Shown here in pieces: positions 8,760-16,841 of a stretch of DNA of 32,164 bases (positions are counted from its first letter, which is position 1; the number at the start of each line of letters is the position of its first letter). The translations under genes and the position numbers were made by a program. This stretch comes from Catenibacterium mitsuoka_A (GTDB taxonomy: Bacteria; Bacillota_I; Bacilli_A; Erysipelotrichales; Coprobacillaceae). The stretch lies in NCBI RefSeq assembly GCF_964259225.1, contig NZ_CAXVKN010000024.1; one strand, 5' to 3'. Under the pieces are notes generated by a model. It saw only the letters and a program-made list of their open reading frames with translations. It was not told the DNA's origin and made no database searches.

Positions 8760-8764
8760 TAATA

Positions 8765-10783
8765 TCACCCTTTCTCGATGATTTTTCCTTTTTCCATTAT
8801 AACATAGTCATATCCCATGTTCATGATTTTTTTATCATGTGAAATCACCATAAATAACTTTTCTGGATATGTTTCAAACAAAGTTTGAATAATGATTTCT
8901 TTACGTTCAAAAGAGAGATGACTGAGGGCTTCATCAAGAATATAAATATCTCCATCACACAACAATGCACGGGCAAGTGAAAGAATCTGTTGTTCTCCTA
9001 ATGATAAGGGAAGTCCCTGAGAAGTGATAGGTGAATCCCCTAGTTCAATCAATCTTTCTCCTGTTAAGGAAAGTAATACATGAAGTATACGTTCTTCATC
9101 CTCACAATTCAATACTTCTTTGATAGAACCAGGTATAAATGATTCATGTTCTTCTACAAGAATGATATGTTTCTTTAAAGAATCCTGATTGATGTCTTTT
9201 AAAGGCTTATTATTCATGAGTATTTCACCACGATAATGTGGATCATTGCCTTCTAGTAAATAAGCTAATGTAGATTTACCTGAACCATTATCTCCAAATA
9301 TAAAGAAAGAATGATTGATTTCTAAATCAAGGTGATTTAAAACAGGCTCATGGAAGCCATAAGCATAACTTACATTATTCATATAAATAGTATGAATTGG
9401 TTCTTCTACCAATAGCTTACCTTGTACGACTGGTGTTGTGAGTTCCTTATATTTCTCATAAAGTACTGTACTTTGAGAATATTCTACTAAAGTAGTACAG
9501 AGATGAATAAGGGGAATAAGAATCATATTGTAAACCATATAGAATAGAATCAATTCACCCATGGTGATACTCTTATTGTGATAGAGGAACAACCCTACAA
9601 ATAATATAAGTGCTTCTCCAAGTATTTGGATCATATGCATACCAGTAGAGAGTGTTAGTGAGAATTCTTCCTGATCCTGTTTATGATTAGCTTCATTCTC
9701 ATAATAATGTTCATATCTTTTAAGCCATTGATGTTTTCCATAATATCTCTTTCCTATTTCTCTTTGATCTAAATAATCAATGAGTGCATGTTCTGATTCA
9801 ATATGTGCTGCGATATAGTCTTTATAGAGTTCTATAAAATGTTTACTCTTAAAATAAACAAAGATACCTAGAATAACTAACACAATAATAAGTACTAATG
9901 ATAATTGCGTAGAAATCAGCAATAAACCAAGTAGTTCTAATACAATAGAAACAAGATCTACATAGAAGATACTAAAATAGGCAACACAAAACTCACTTAA
10001 CTGATATAAGTCCATGATTTGTGGATGGAGTGTTCCTGTATCTCCTTTATGATCCATTACTTGACTAATACTTGTATAGACAAACTCTTTATCAAAAGCA
10101 CGTGTGAGAAGGATACTTTTCTTCTCTTTTGTCTTTTCTATTCCAATCTTTATTAAGCCGATAATAAAATATGCACCCGATACAATCATTAATACCACAA
10201 TAGGTGTTTTAACCTTCATATAATCAATGAGTGATGCATAGATAAGTGATAACACATAAGAGAATAATGTAATAAAGAATGTATAGCTTCCTAGTTTTCT
10301 AATATCTTTATGATAGAGTTTCTTGATTTCCTTTAAGAACTGTTTAAATGTCTTATTCTCATATTCAAAATAGCGCCCAATATGTGTAATAGATACAACA
10401 TTTTCTGTATAAATTGATGTCAGTTCTTCTTGATCATAGACCACAATACCATGGGCTGGATCACCAATAATATACGTATCTCCCTTGATTTCATAGAGTA
10501 CTACAAAATGACCTATACCATCTTCTATTGTATGTAAGATACAAGGTAAGGTGATATGTTCTTCTATGTCTTTTAAAGAAGCATGATAGGCTTTTGCTTC
10601 TATCGCATAGGATTTCAATGTTTCTACTAAACCTTTAATAGTCGTTCCAGTATGATCTATACGTGCTTTTCTTTTAATATTGAGTGTGTCTTCTTCAATA
10701 TCATAATATTTTAAAATCATCTTGATACAATAAACGCCACAGGATACTTCATCATCCTGAAGATATATAGGATATTTACGCAT
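8765..10783 (-). CDS. Peptidase-containing ABC exporter (C39 family)
   Basis: Predicted exporter that cuts double-glycine leaders from peptides and pumps them out. Domains: N-terminal C39 peptidase with Cys15 (in DDEVSCGVYC), His92 (GHFVV) and Asp108 (GDPAHG); a six-helix membrane domain (about 165-430); an ATPase with Walker A GDNGSGKST, signature LSLGEQQ, Walker B IYILDEA and H-loop MVISHD. The signature departs from LSGGQ (second Gly to Leu). Length of 672 is slightly short of the usual 700-720. No precursor peptide or immunity gene was found beside it. Its GGGAGG ribosome site lies in the 3' arm of the preceding terminator. Confidence 0.88.
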   Translation of the reverse strand: MRKYPIYLQDDEVSCGVYCIKMILKYYDIEEDTLNIKRKARIDHTGTTIKGLVETLKSYAIEAKAYHASLKDIEEHITLPCILHTIEDGIGHFVVLYEIKGDTYIIGDPAHGIVVYDQEELTSIYTENVVSITHIGRYFEYENKTFKQFLKEIKKLYHKDIRKLGSYTFFITLFSYVLSLIYASLIDYMKVKTPIVVLMIVSGAYFIIGLIKIGIEKTKEKKSILLTRAFDKEFVYTSISQVMDHKGDTGTLHPQIMDLYQLSEFCVAYFSIFYVDLVSIVLELLGLLLISTQLSLVLIIVLVILGIFVYFKSKHFIELYKDYIAAHIESEHALIDYLDQREIGKRYYGKHQWLKRYEHYYENEANHKQDQEEFSLTLSTGMHMIQILGEALILFVGLFLYHNKSITMGELILFYMVYNMILIPLIHLCTTLVEYSQSTVLYEKYKELTTPVVQGKLLVEEPIHTIYMNNVSYAYGFHEPVLNHLDLEINHSFFIFGDNGSGKSTLAYLLEGNDPHYRGEILMNNKPLKDINQDSLKKHIILVEEHESFIPGSIKEVLNCEDEERILHVLLSLTGERLIELGDSPITSQGLPLSLGEQQILSLARALLCDGDIYILDEALSHLSFERKEIIIQTLFETYPEKLFMVISHDKKIMNMGYDYVIMEKGKIIEKG
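8796..8804 (-). promoter_or_regulatory. Possible extended -10 promoter for ybeY-cdd-era-recO
   Basis: TGTTATAAT on the minus strand inside the last codons of the exporter gene, about 37 nt before the ybeY ATG. No -35 is visible and the bases also encode Tyr-Val-Ile-Met, so it could be chance. The same motif stands at 95-103 and, as TGTTATACT, before dapF. Confidence 0.35.
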
Positions 10784-10824
10784 ATAAAAAAACCTCCCAC
10801 TTATTTATTCCTTCATAAGTGAGA
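10784..10824 (-). terminator. Terminator of the dap operon, containing the next gene's ribosome site
   Basis: On the minus strand CTCTCACTTAT pairs with ATAAGTGGGAG across a loop of about ten bases, followed by seven T. The 3' arm supplies GGGAGG, which is also the ribosome site of the ABC exporter starting at 10783. The hairpin can therefore end transcription and mask translation of read-through RNA. Confidence 0.75.
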
Positions 10825-10838
10825 GATTTCTTAATATT

Positions 10839-12014
10839 TTATCCTAAAACTTTTCTAAGTTTAGTAATAAATTCATCAACATGTTCTTTTGTGATTACTA
10901 GAGGTGGTAATAAACGAATTACCTTTTCACCAGCAGTTACTACAATAACACCTTCATCAAGTAATGCCTGGACATATTTCTTAGCTGGGACATTTAATAC
11001 AATTCCCTGCATTAATCCTAAACCTCTATGACCTACAACACAATCATAGTCTTTGACTACTTTATCTAATTCTTCTAAAAGATATTCAGATACTTCTTTA
11101 CAGTTTTCTACAATTGAATCCTTCTTTAAGATATCAAATACAGCAGAGACTGCAGCAGTCACAAATGGATTACCTCCATAAGTACTTCCATGGTCTCCTG
11201 GTTCCATTGCCTTCGCAAACTTTGCATTAGCTACAAATGCGCCAACTGGTACACCACAACCAATACCTTTTGCAAGACATACAATATCAGGTAAGATATC
11301 ATACTGGAAATAAGTCATGATTGTTCCTGTTCTTCCCATACCACACTGTACTTCATCAAGAATAAGACAGATATCTTTTTCATCACAGATTTGTCTTAAT
11401 CCCTGTAAGAATTCTTTTGTGCAAGGATTGACACCACCTTCACCCTGTACTGGTTCTACAATAATAGCACCTGTATGATCAGTAAGTAGTGCTTTAACGC
11501 TTTCTAAGTCGTTTAAAGTGGCATATTTAACACCTTCCATTAATGGACCAAAAGCCTGCTGATAATGGGCATTACCAGTTAACTTAACAGAACCTGTAGT
11601 ACGTCCATGGAATGACTGATGGAATGCGATGACTTCACTATCAGCCTTATGGTGTTTTAAGAAGTAGTATTTACGTGCAAGCTTTAATGCCCCTTCAGTT
11701 GCTTCTGCACCTGAGTTACAGAAGAATACCTTTGAAAGACGAGTTGCCTCCACTACTTTCTTAGCTGCTTCAATGGCAGGAACAGTATAGAAATAATTAG
11801 ACACATGAGTTAATGTCTTTAACTGCTTTTCTACTGCTTCTACATAGGCAGGATAACCATATCCAAGAGAATTGACACCAATACCACTATAGAAATCTAA
11901 GTATTTATTACCTTCTGTATCATAGAGATATACACCTTCTCCATGATCTAAAACAGTATCATATCTACCATAAGCATGAAGAAAATACTGTTCTCCTTCT
12001 TCATAATACCCCAT
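10839..12014 (-). CDS. Class III aminotransferase (ArgD type), probably N-acetyl-L,L-diaminopimelate aminotransferase
   Basis: PLP enzyme of the acetylornithine/succinyl-DAP aminotransferase group. It shows NSGAEATEGALKLARK (phosphate binding), LDEVQCGMGRTG (Asp bound to the PLP nitrogen) and CLAKGIGCGVPVGA with the PLP lysine. Length of 391 fits ArgD. No arginine genes lie nearby; it follows dapF, dapH and an N-acetyl-DAP deacetylase and shares one base with the latter's stop codon. The likely reaction is therefore the transamination step of the acetyl-DAP pathway. It may also act on acetylornithine. AGGAGG precedes the ATG. It is the last gene before the terminator. Confidence 0.85.
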   Translation of the reverse strand: MGYYEEGEQYFLHAYGRYDTVLDHGEGVYLYDTEGNKYLDFYSGIGVNSLGYGYPAYVEAVEKQLKTLTHVSNYFYTVPAIEAAKKVVEATRLSKVFFCNSGAEATEGALKLARKYYFLKHHKADSEVIAFHQSFHGRTTGSVKLTGNAHYQQAFGPLMEGVKYATLNDLESVKALLTDHTGAIIVEPVQGEGGVNPCTKEFLQGLRQICDEKDICLILDEVQCGMGRTGTIMTYFQYDILPDIVCLAKGIGCGVPVGAFVANAKFAKAMEPGDHGSTYGGNPFVTAAVSAVFDILKKDSIVENCKEVSEYLLEELDKVVKDYDCVVGHRGLGLMQGIVLNVPAKKYVQALLDEGVIVVTAGEKVIRLLPPLVITKEHVDEFITKLRKVLG

Positions 12015-13129
12015 TACTGCTCCTCCTGATAATTCAAAATAATTTTCATATACATATCCACAACAGACTGTAATACAGATTCATTAAAATTAAATGTACC
12101 TGTATGGAGTCCACTTTGGAATTCCTTTGTTTTAGTACCGACAAAGATAAATAGACCTTTTACCTCTTTCTGATAGAAAGAGAAATCCTCAGCAAGCATG
12201 AGTGGTTCATCTAATTCTTTTAATGAAGTAATTGATGAGACATAGTTAAATAGCTTTTTATCATTGATGACAGCTGGATAGAATGGTGGACAGCTCCACT
12301 CAATTTGACATCCATAGGCTTCTTCAAAACCTTTATTAATACGTCCTATAGAATCTGTGAGATGAGCAAACATTTCATCACTATAACAACGTACTGTGCC
12401 ATGGAATTCTGTTTCCTTGGCCACACTATTACGTGCTGTACCGCCATGAATTTCTCCAATATTCATAATAGCTGGATGGAATGGTGTCTTCATTCTTGTC
12501 AGAATATGCTGGTATTCATTAATTAAAGAACAAGCAATAAGTAATGAGTCTACACCTTCATGAGGTAAACCTGCATGAGCCCCTCTTCCTATTACTTTTA
12601 CATCTAATTCACCGCATTCAGCCATTAAACCACCTGGTTTAGAAGCAATCACACCTTCATCTAATAACGGCATTAAGTGAATACCAAAAATAGATTCTAC
12701 ATTAAACTGTTTTAATAAACCTTTTTCACAGACAATACGTGCTCCTCCAGGAGATTCTTCAGCTGGCTGGAAGATTAAAAGAATGTCATAAAGAATAGGT
12801 TCTTTATTCTCTTTTAAAGCCTTCGCAAAGCCTAGAAGTGCAGTCATATGGCCATCATGTCCACATGCATGCATGATTCCTTTATGGGTAGAGGCAAAGT
12901 CTACACCTGTTTCTTCATTGACAGGTAAGCCATCAATATCTGTTCTAAAAGCCACTGATTTACCATAGCCATGATCAATAAAGACATAAAGTCCTGTTTC
13001 TAATAATGGCTGTGGCTGATACCCCATCTTTTCTAGTTCTGCTTTTAGATAAGCTGTTGTTTGTGTCTCTTCTAATCCTAGCTCAGGAATCTGATGTAGA
13101 TCCCTGCGCCATCTCTTTAAATCATCCAT
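12014..13129 (-). CDS. dapL: N-acetyldiaminopimelate deacetylase (M20 family)
   Basis: Removes the acetyl group from N-acetyl-L,L-DAP to give L,L-DAP. M20 metal-site motifs are HACGHDGHM (about 90-98) and QPAEESPGGA (about 126-135), with a further His in the C-terminal part (GLHTGTF). Length of 371 fits the YkuR/DapL group. The context between dapH and a class III aminotransferase distinguishes it from hippurate or amino-acid amidohydrolases of the same fold. It begins 2 nt after dapH; the ribosome site is weak (AGAAAG). Confidence 0.9.
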   Translation of the reverse strand: MDDLKRWRRDLHQIPELGLEETQTTAYLKAELEKMGYQPQPLLETGLYVFIDHGYGKSVAFRTDIDGLPVNEETGVDFASTHKGIMHACGHDGHMTALLGFAKALKENKEPILYDILLIFQPAEESPGGARIVCEKGLLKQFNVESIFGIHLMPLLDEGVIASKPGGLMAECGELDVKVIGRGAHAGLPHEGVDSLLIACSLINEYQHILTRMKTPFHPAIMNIGEIHGGTARNSVAKETEFHGTVRCYSDEMFAHLTDSIGRINKGFEEAYGCQIEWSCPPFYPAVINDKKLFNYVSSITSLKELDEPLMLAEDFSFYQKEVKGLFIFVGTKTKEFQSGLHTGTFNFNESVLQSVVDMYMKIILNYQEEQ

Positions 13130-13131
13130 GA

Positions 13132-13836
13132 TTAGATCTTTCTTAAATCATCCATTAACTGAGTCTTATCTTTTGTCTGGTCGTCTTTTTCTTCTTTCAC
13201 AATACGAGCTGGGTTACCAACTACTACTGCACCTGCTGGTACATCCTTAGTAACGATAGAACCTGCACCTACGACAGCACCCTTACCAATTCTTACACCT
13301 TCAATAACAACCGCATTGGCACCAATTAATACGTCATCTTCTAAGACAACTGGGTTTGCTGAAGGGGGTTCAATAACACCTGCAAGCACTGCACCTGCAC
13401 CAACGTGACAATGTTTACCAACTTCAGCACGTCCTCCAAGTACTGCACCCATATCAATCATAGAACCTTCACCAATCTTAGCACCAATGTTGATAACTGC
13501 ACCCATCATGATAACTGCATTATCTCCGATAGTGACATGTTCACGGATAAAGCAGCCTGGTTCAATACGAGCATTGATATTTGTCATATCAATCATAGGA
13601 ATCGCACTATTACGACGATCCTGTTCCATATAAGTTTCTGTAATCTTGTCTTTGTTTTCTTCTAAATAAGCACGGATTGCATCTAAATCTCCAATACAGA
13701 TTTTTGAATCTTCTGTACCAAACATCTTGAATCCTTCAGCCTGAGGTAAATCATGACCATTGATATATACCTTGACTGGTGTTTGTTTTTTCGCATTTCC
13801 AATATACTGGATAATTTCTTCTGCAGTTTTAAGCAT
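13132..13836 (-). CDS. dapH: Tetrahydrodipicolinate N-acetyltransferase
   Basis: Acetylates 2,3,4,5-tetrahydrodipicolinate, committing the cell to the acetyl branch of lysine and DAP synthesis. The N-terminal DapH domain is followed by left-handed beta-helix hexapeptide repeats (about 88-205, for example GDNAVIMMGAVINIGAKIG). Length of 234 is typical. AAAGGAGGA precedes the ATG; the start overlaps the end of dapF by 8 nt. Confidence 0.95.
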   Translation of the reverse strand: MLKTAEEIIQYIGNAKKQTPVKVYINGHDLPQAEGFKMFGTEDSKICIGDLDAIRAYLEENKDKITETYMEQDRRNSAIPMIDMTNINARIEPGCFIREHVTIGDNAVIMMGAVINIGAKIGEGSMIDMGAVLGGRAEVGKHCHVGAGAVLAGVIEPPSANPVVLEDDVLIGANAVVIEGVRIGKGAVVGAGSIVTKDVPAGAVVVGNPARIVKEEKDDQTKDKTQLMDDLRKI

Positions 13837-14668
13837 AGTCTTCCTCCTTTAATGTACCTTCAAAAGTAGTTCTTGCAGGACCTGTCATAAATATCTTCTT
13901 ATCACGGAGTTCAATCTGTAAATGACCCCCTAATAATTCTACATCCACTTTCTCATCACACTTGTTGTTGAGATAACTTGCATACATCACAGCACATGCG
14001 CCTGTACCACAAGCCATTGTTTCACCACTGCCTCTTTCCCATACACGCATCTTTAGATGTTCTCTATCAACAACCTTTACAAATTCTGTATTGACTGATT
14101 CAGGGAATAAAGAAGCATGTTCAAACTTAGGACCAATTGCTTCGATATCAAAATCAAGTGTATCTACATACTGGATGACATGCGGATTACCCATAGAAAC
14201 AGCTGTACAATAATATGTATTGCCATCTATTTCAATAGGTGCATTCACCATCTCTACCTTAGAATAATTCACCGGAATATCAGAACATAGAGTAATTGGT
14301 TCACCCATATCTACACAGACACTTGTTACCTTTCCATCTTCTACATTCAATTCACAAGTTCTTATTCCTGCAAGTGTTTCAATCTTCAATGTTGTCTTAT
14401 CAGTTAAGCCTTGATCGTATACAAATTTAGAAAAGCAGCGGATTCCATTTCCACACATCTTTCCTTCACTACCATCAAGGTTGAACATACGCATTCTGAA
14501 ATCACATGTTTCACTTGGTAAGATGATAATGACACCATCACTGCCAATACCTATATGACGATTAGATACCTTCTTGATAAATGTTTCATCTGTTGGAACA
14601 TTCTGATTGATTCCGTCAAAGTAAACATAATCATTCCCGATACCTTCCATTTTCAAGAATTTCAACAT
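13829..14668 (-). CDS. dapF: Diaminopimelate epimerase
   Basis: Interconverts L,L-DAP and meso-DAP for peptidoglycan and lysine. Both catalytic cysteines are visible: MCGNGIRCFSKF (about 72-83) and MACGTGACAV (about 218-227). Length of 279 is typical. It opens the operon and has its own promoter; AAAGGTG lies 9 nt before the ATG. No lysine riboswitch fits in the 5' leader, which is only about 40 nt. Confidence 0.96.
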   Translation of the reverse strand: MLKFLKMEGIGNDYVYFDGINQNVPTDETFIKKVSNRHIGIGSDGVIIILPSETCDFRMRMFNLDGSEGKMCGNGIRCFSKFVYDQGLTDKTTLKIETLAGIRTCELNVEDGKVTSVCVDMGEPITLCSDIPVNYSKVEMVNAPIEIDGNTYYCTAVSMGNPHVIQYVDTLDFDIEAIGPKFEHASLFPESVNTEFVKVVDREHLKMRVWERGSGETMACGTGACAVMYASYLNNKCDEKVDVELLGGHLQIELRDKKIFMTGPARTTFEGTLKEEDYA

Positions 14669-14710
14669 TTTCTTTTACACCTTTCTTGTTCATACTCTGA
14701 ACTTAATGAA

Positions 14711-14739
14711 AGTATAACACAAAATTATCACCGTGACAC
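14711..14739 (-). promoter_or_regulatory. Promoter of the dap operon
   Basis: On the minus strand, -35 GTGTCA (14739-14734, 4 of 6), a 17-bp spacer, and an extended -10 TGTTATACT ending at 14711. The start falls near 14704. Confidence 0.65.
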
Positions 14740-14742
14740 TAA

Positions 14743-15336
14743 CTAATATTTATACAAATTATCGTAAGAATCGATGATCATAATCGTCTTCTCATCAATC
14801 ATAGTAAAGAGATATTTCACAATATCACGATGTAAGGCAACACATCCCATTGTATAGTCATGAGTGCCAAAACAATGAAAGAAATACGCGCTGCCCTTAC
14901 CTTTAATACATTCTTTATTATAGTTAAAGAAAGCAGTATATTCATAAGGCTTAGTATAATCTATCAAATGTTCATCATTTTCTTTTGTACATTGTGTATG
15001 ATCTCTTACTTTTTCATCCACAAACTCATTATAATATTGTTCACCACACCAATAATCATCTTCAGTAATCTGATGATAATCCATCTTTGTACCAGGATCT
15101 GGCGCAATACCCATGAGTTTTCCAAAGGTATATTCACCGATCGGAGTCTGTCTTGCCCCTTCTTTTCCTTCACCCATGCCTCTTTGTCCAATAAGTGCTG
15201 GTGTTTCTAAGACAAGCTCCCATTTTTCTTCTTTCTTATAATAATAGAATGTCGCATGACTTGTATCATAATGATCAACACAAACCAAAAAGAGCTGATT
15301 TGTTTTCTTTGATGCTTTTAAAGAATCTATATCCAT
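14743..15336 (-). CDS. L,D-transpeptidase catalytic-domain protein (YkuD fold)
   Basis: Predicted L,D-transpeptidase or carboxypeptidase acting on peptidoglycan stem peptides. The active-site region YFFHCFGTHDYTMGCVALH gives His154, His159 and nucleophile Cys165, with RQTPIGEYTFG near the middle as in YkuD proteins. The ATG at 15336 is chosen because GGGAGGG stands 6 nt upstream; an in-frame upstream start (15372) lacks this. With either start no signal peptide or membrane anchor is seen, which is odd for a wall enzyme. It follows a VanY-like carboxypeptidase but is separated from it by hairpins. Confidence 0.8.
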   Translation of the reverse strand: MDIDSLKASKKTNQLFLVCVDHYDTSHATFYYYKKEEKWELVLETPALIGQRGMGEGKEGARQTPIGEYTFGKLMGIAPDPGTKMDYHQITEDDYWCGEQYYNEFVDEKVRDHTQCTKENDEHLIDYTKPYEYTAFFNYNKECIKGKGSAYFFHCFGTHDYTMGCVALHRDIVKYLFTMIDEKTIMIIDSYDNLYKY

Positions 15337-15364
15337 ATAAATCCCTCCCTTCATCATTATATGA

Positions 15365-15398
15365 AAAAACAATCTGAAAATACAATTCCTTTCAGATT
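15365..15398 (-). terminator. Terminator between the VanY-like gene and the L,D-transpeptidase gene
   Basis: Arms AATCTGAAA (15371-15379) and TTTCAGATT (15390-15398) with a 10-nt loop, followed on the minus strand by G and six T. Directly after it lies TATAAT (15361-15356) with TTGTAT 18 bp upstream, a possible weak promoter for the transpeptidase. Confidence 0.7.
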
Positions 15399-15628
15399 AT
15401 TGACAAAATCAGATATTTAAAACTATCTATAAGACCTGTTGAGCTTTTCACAGGTCTTTCTTATCAAATCGATGAGTCATTTCTATTATTACATCCCATT
15501 TATAAGAAACAAAAAAGTCGCAAGACCACAAATTTTCTTCATTGGAGTGTGGACACTTACGACATTAACTATATATTCAATTTTGTATACTAACAGTCTA
15601 GAAAAGATAGTTTTTTATGATTCTCTTT
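15399..15628. other. Intergenic stretch with a second hairpin; no supported gene
   Basis: About 230 bases with no convincing gene on either strand. A 9-bp stem AAGACCTGT (15431-15439) / ACAGGTCTT (15450-15458) could act as a weak terminator. A plus-strand frame (15439-15642) has a TTG start, no ribosome site and a C-terminal part that runs into the VanY gene; it may be a relic or chance. Confidence 0.5.
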
Positions 15629-16448
15629 TTAGTAATGTCTAGCATAATATTCATCAAATGTTAATTGACTCTCTTCTACCTTTTTAGCTAAATCCTTACC
15701 AACATAACGAATATGCCATGATTCATAATGATACCCTGTCAAATCTTCTTTATCCTTTGGGTAACGTAGAATAAAACCATATTGACTTAATTGACTTAAA
15801 AACCAGTTATAGCAAGGATGATTAACAACATCCTCATATTTGTATTGATCTAAAGCAACATCAAGCCCTAGACCTGTTGTATGCTCACTATGACCAGGAC
15901 GTGAACATGTTTCATCGGCCTTTGCAACATCATAGGTTTCTACCATATGATTATAGATTTCTTTTTGCCAAAGTGTAGAACGATAGCCAGAAGTTACATA
16001 TAACTCAAAGCCCTTTTGATAACAAGCCTCTTGTAAAGCAATAAAATCATCATATAAGACTTTTCGAGCAGTATGTTTACTATAGGGAAGACCATACTTC
16101 TTAGCTCTATTATTGATTTCTACAAGATCATCGGGCGCATAGTTTTCATCTAACTGATAATATTTATTCACAATGGTATTTAAATCATTAGGATGTTCTT
16201 GTTTTATAATATGATCATAGAAATCATAATCACGATTCATATTTACAAGTGTAACAATCTCTTCTTTCGTTAGATGAGGATGCTTACTTTTATATAAATT
16301 ATAACGTTCTTTGTATTCTGGATGTTCATAACTTATAGTTTTTATTTTTTTCTTTACAGATTTTTCTTTTTCTTTAGGCAAGAAACAGAAAAAAACAGAT
16401 CAATAATGCAAAAATAAGTGTTATTAATAGAATTCTCTTCTTTTTCAT
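15629..16448 (-). CDS. VanY-like D-Ala-D-Ala carboxypeptidase, signal anchor out of frame by one base
   Basis: Zinc D,D-carboxypeptidase of the VanY/LAS family that trims peptidoglycan stem peptides. The catalytic frame (15629-16381) has TSGYRSTLWQ, the zinc motif SEHTTGLGLDV (His167 and Asp174 counted from 16381) and WHIRYVG (His223). That frame has only a TTG and no ribosome site. Upstream, GAGG (16459-16456) and an ATG at 16448 begin a perfect signal anchor (MKKKRILLITLIFALLICFF) that stops at TAA (16378) in another frame. Losing one T from the T7 tract at 16389-16395 would join both parts into a 272-residue membrane-anchored enzyme. This may be a frameshift mutation, phase variation, slippage or a sequencing error. 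Confidence 0.75.
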
Positions 16449-16490
16449 AGAACAACCTCGATTTCTTCTTGTTAATCATTTGTTCAAAAC

Positions 16491-16499
16491 AATATACCA
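16491..16499 (-). promoter_or_regulatory. Extended -10 promoter of the VanY-like gene
   Basis: TGGTATATT on the minus strand, about 43 nt before the ATG at 16448, with no clear -35. Confidence 0.4.
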
Positions 16500-16563
16500 T
16501 TACAACATTTTCACTAAAATCAAAAGATAAGACTGCTCACACATTTAGTTTATCATCAATATG

Positions 16564-16593
16564 AAAGGAACTATATAAAAATACAGTTCCTTT
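16564..16593. repeat. Inverted repeat downstream of tRNA-His
   Basis: Perfect 9-bp arms AAAGGAACT and AGTTCCTTT with a 12-nt loop. It lies beyond the tRNA terminator and has only a weak T-run on either strand. It may be a second terminator. Confidence 0.4.
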
Positions 16594-16600
16594 ATTTATA

Positions 16601-16629
16601 TAAAATAAAAACTCTGGTAAACCAGAGTT
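16601..16629 (-). terminator. Terminator of tRNA-His
   Basis: AACTCTGG pairs with CCAGAGTT around a short loop (16610-16629), then TTTTATTTTA on the minus strand, ten bases after the tRNA 3' end. Confidence 0.85.
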
Positions 16630-16638
16630 ATTTTCAAA

Positions 16639-16716
16639 TGGGGCGGCTGATGGGGATCGAACCCACGAAATGCCGGAGCCACAATCCGGTGTGTTAACCG
16701 CTTCACCACAACCGCC
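16639..16716 (-). tRNA. tRNA-His (anticodon GTG), with encoded G-1 and CCA
   Basis: Cloverleaf on the minus strand: 5' GGCGGTTG pairs with CAGCCGCC, anticodon stem CCGGA/TCCGG around TTGTGGC with GTG at 16682-16680, and T-loop TTCGATC. The extra 5' G pairs with discriminator C73, the G-1:C73 identity mark of tRNA-His. CCA is encoded (16641-16639). It is a single tRNA gene with its own promoter and terminator. Confidence 0.96.
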
Positions 16717-16741
16717 ATATCTCTCGTAAGAGACAAGTAAG

Positions 16742-16770
16742 ATTATATACAAGTGTTAATGGTTTGTAAA
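16742..16770 (-). promoter_or_regulatory. Promoter of tRNA-His
   Basis: -35 TTTACA (16770-16765), 17-bp spacer, perfect -10 TATAAT (16747-16742). The start lies about 20 nt before the mature 5' end. Confidence 0.85.
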
Positions 16771-16804
16771 GAGAAAATTTAACTTTTTTTAAAGAATTCG
16801 TGAG

Positions 16805-16836
16805 AAATTTAAAATCCCGGGATTGACCCGGGATTT
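16805..16836 (-). terminator. Terminator of the oppA-like gene
   Basis: Perfect 10-bp arms AAATCCCGGG (16812-16821) and CCCGGGATTT (16827-16836), loop of five, followed by TAAATTT on the minus strand. The stem is unusually GC-rich for this window. Confidence 0.85.
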
Positions 16837-16841
16837 GTATC

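Noticed and set aside
8760..8768. GTG at 8768 as the ybeY start
   Set aside because: It overlaps the ribosome site that serves the ATG at 8759.
14669..14742. Lysine riboswitch before dapF
   Set aside because: The promoter leaves a leader of about 40 nt, far too short.
15439..15642. Plus-strand open frame of 67 codons
   Set aside because: TTG start without ribosome site, overlap into the VanY gene and no recognisable family.
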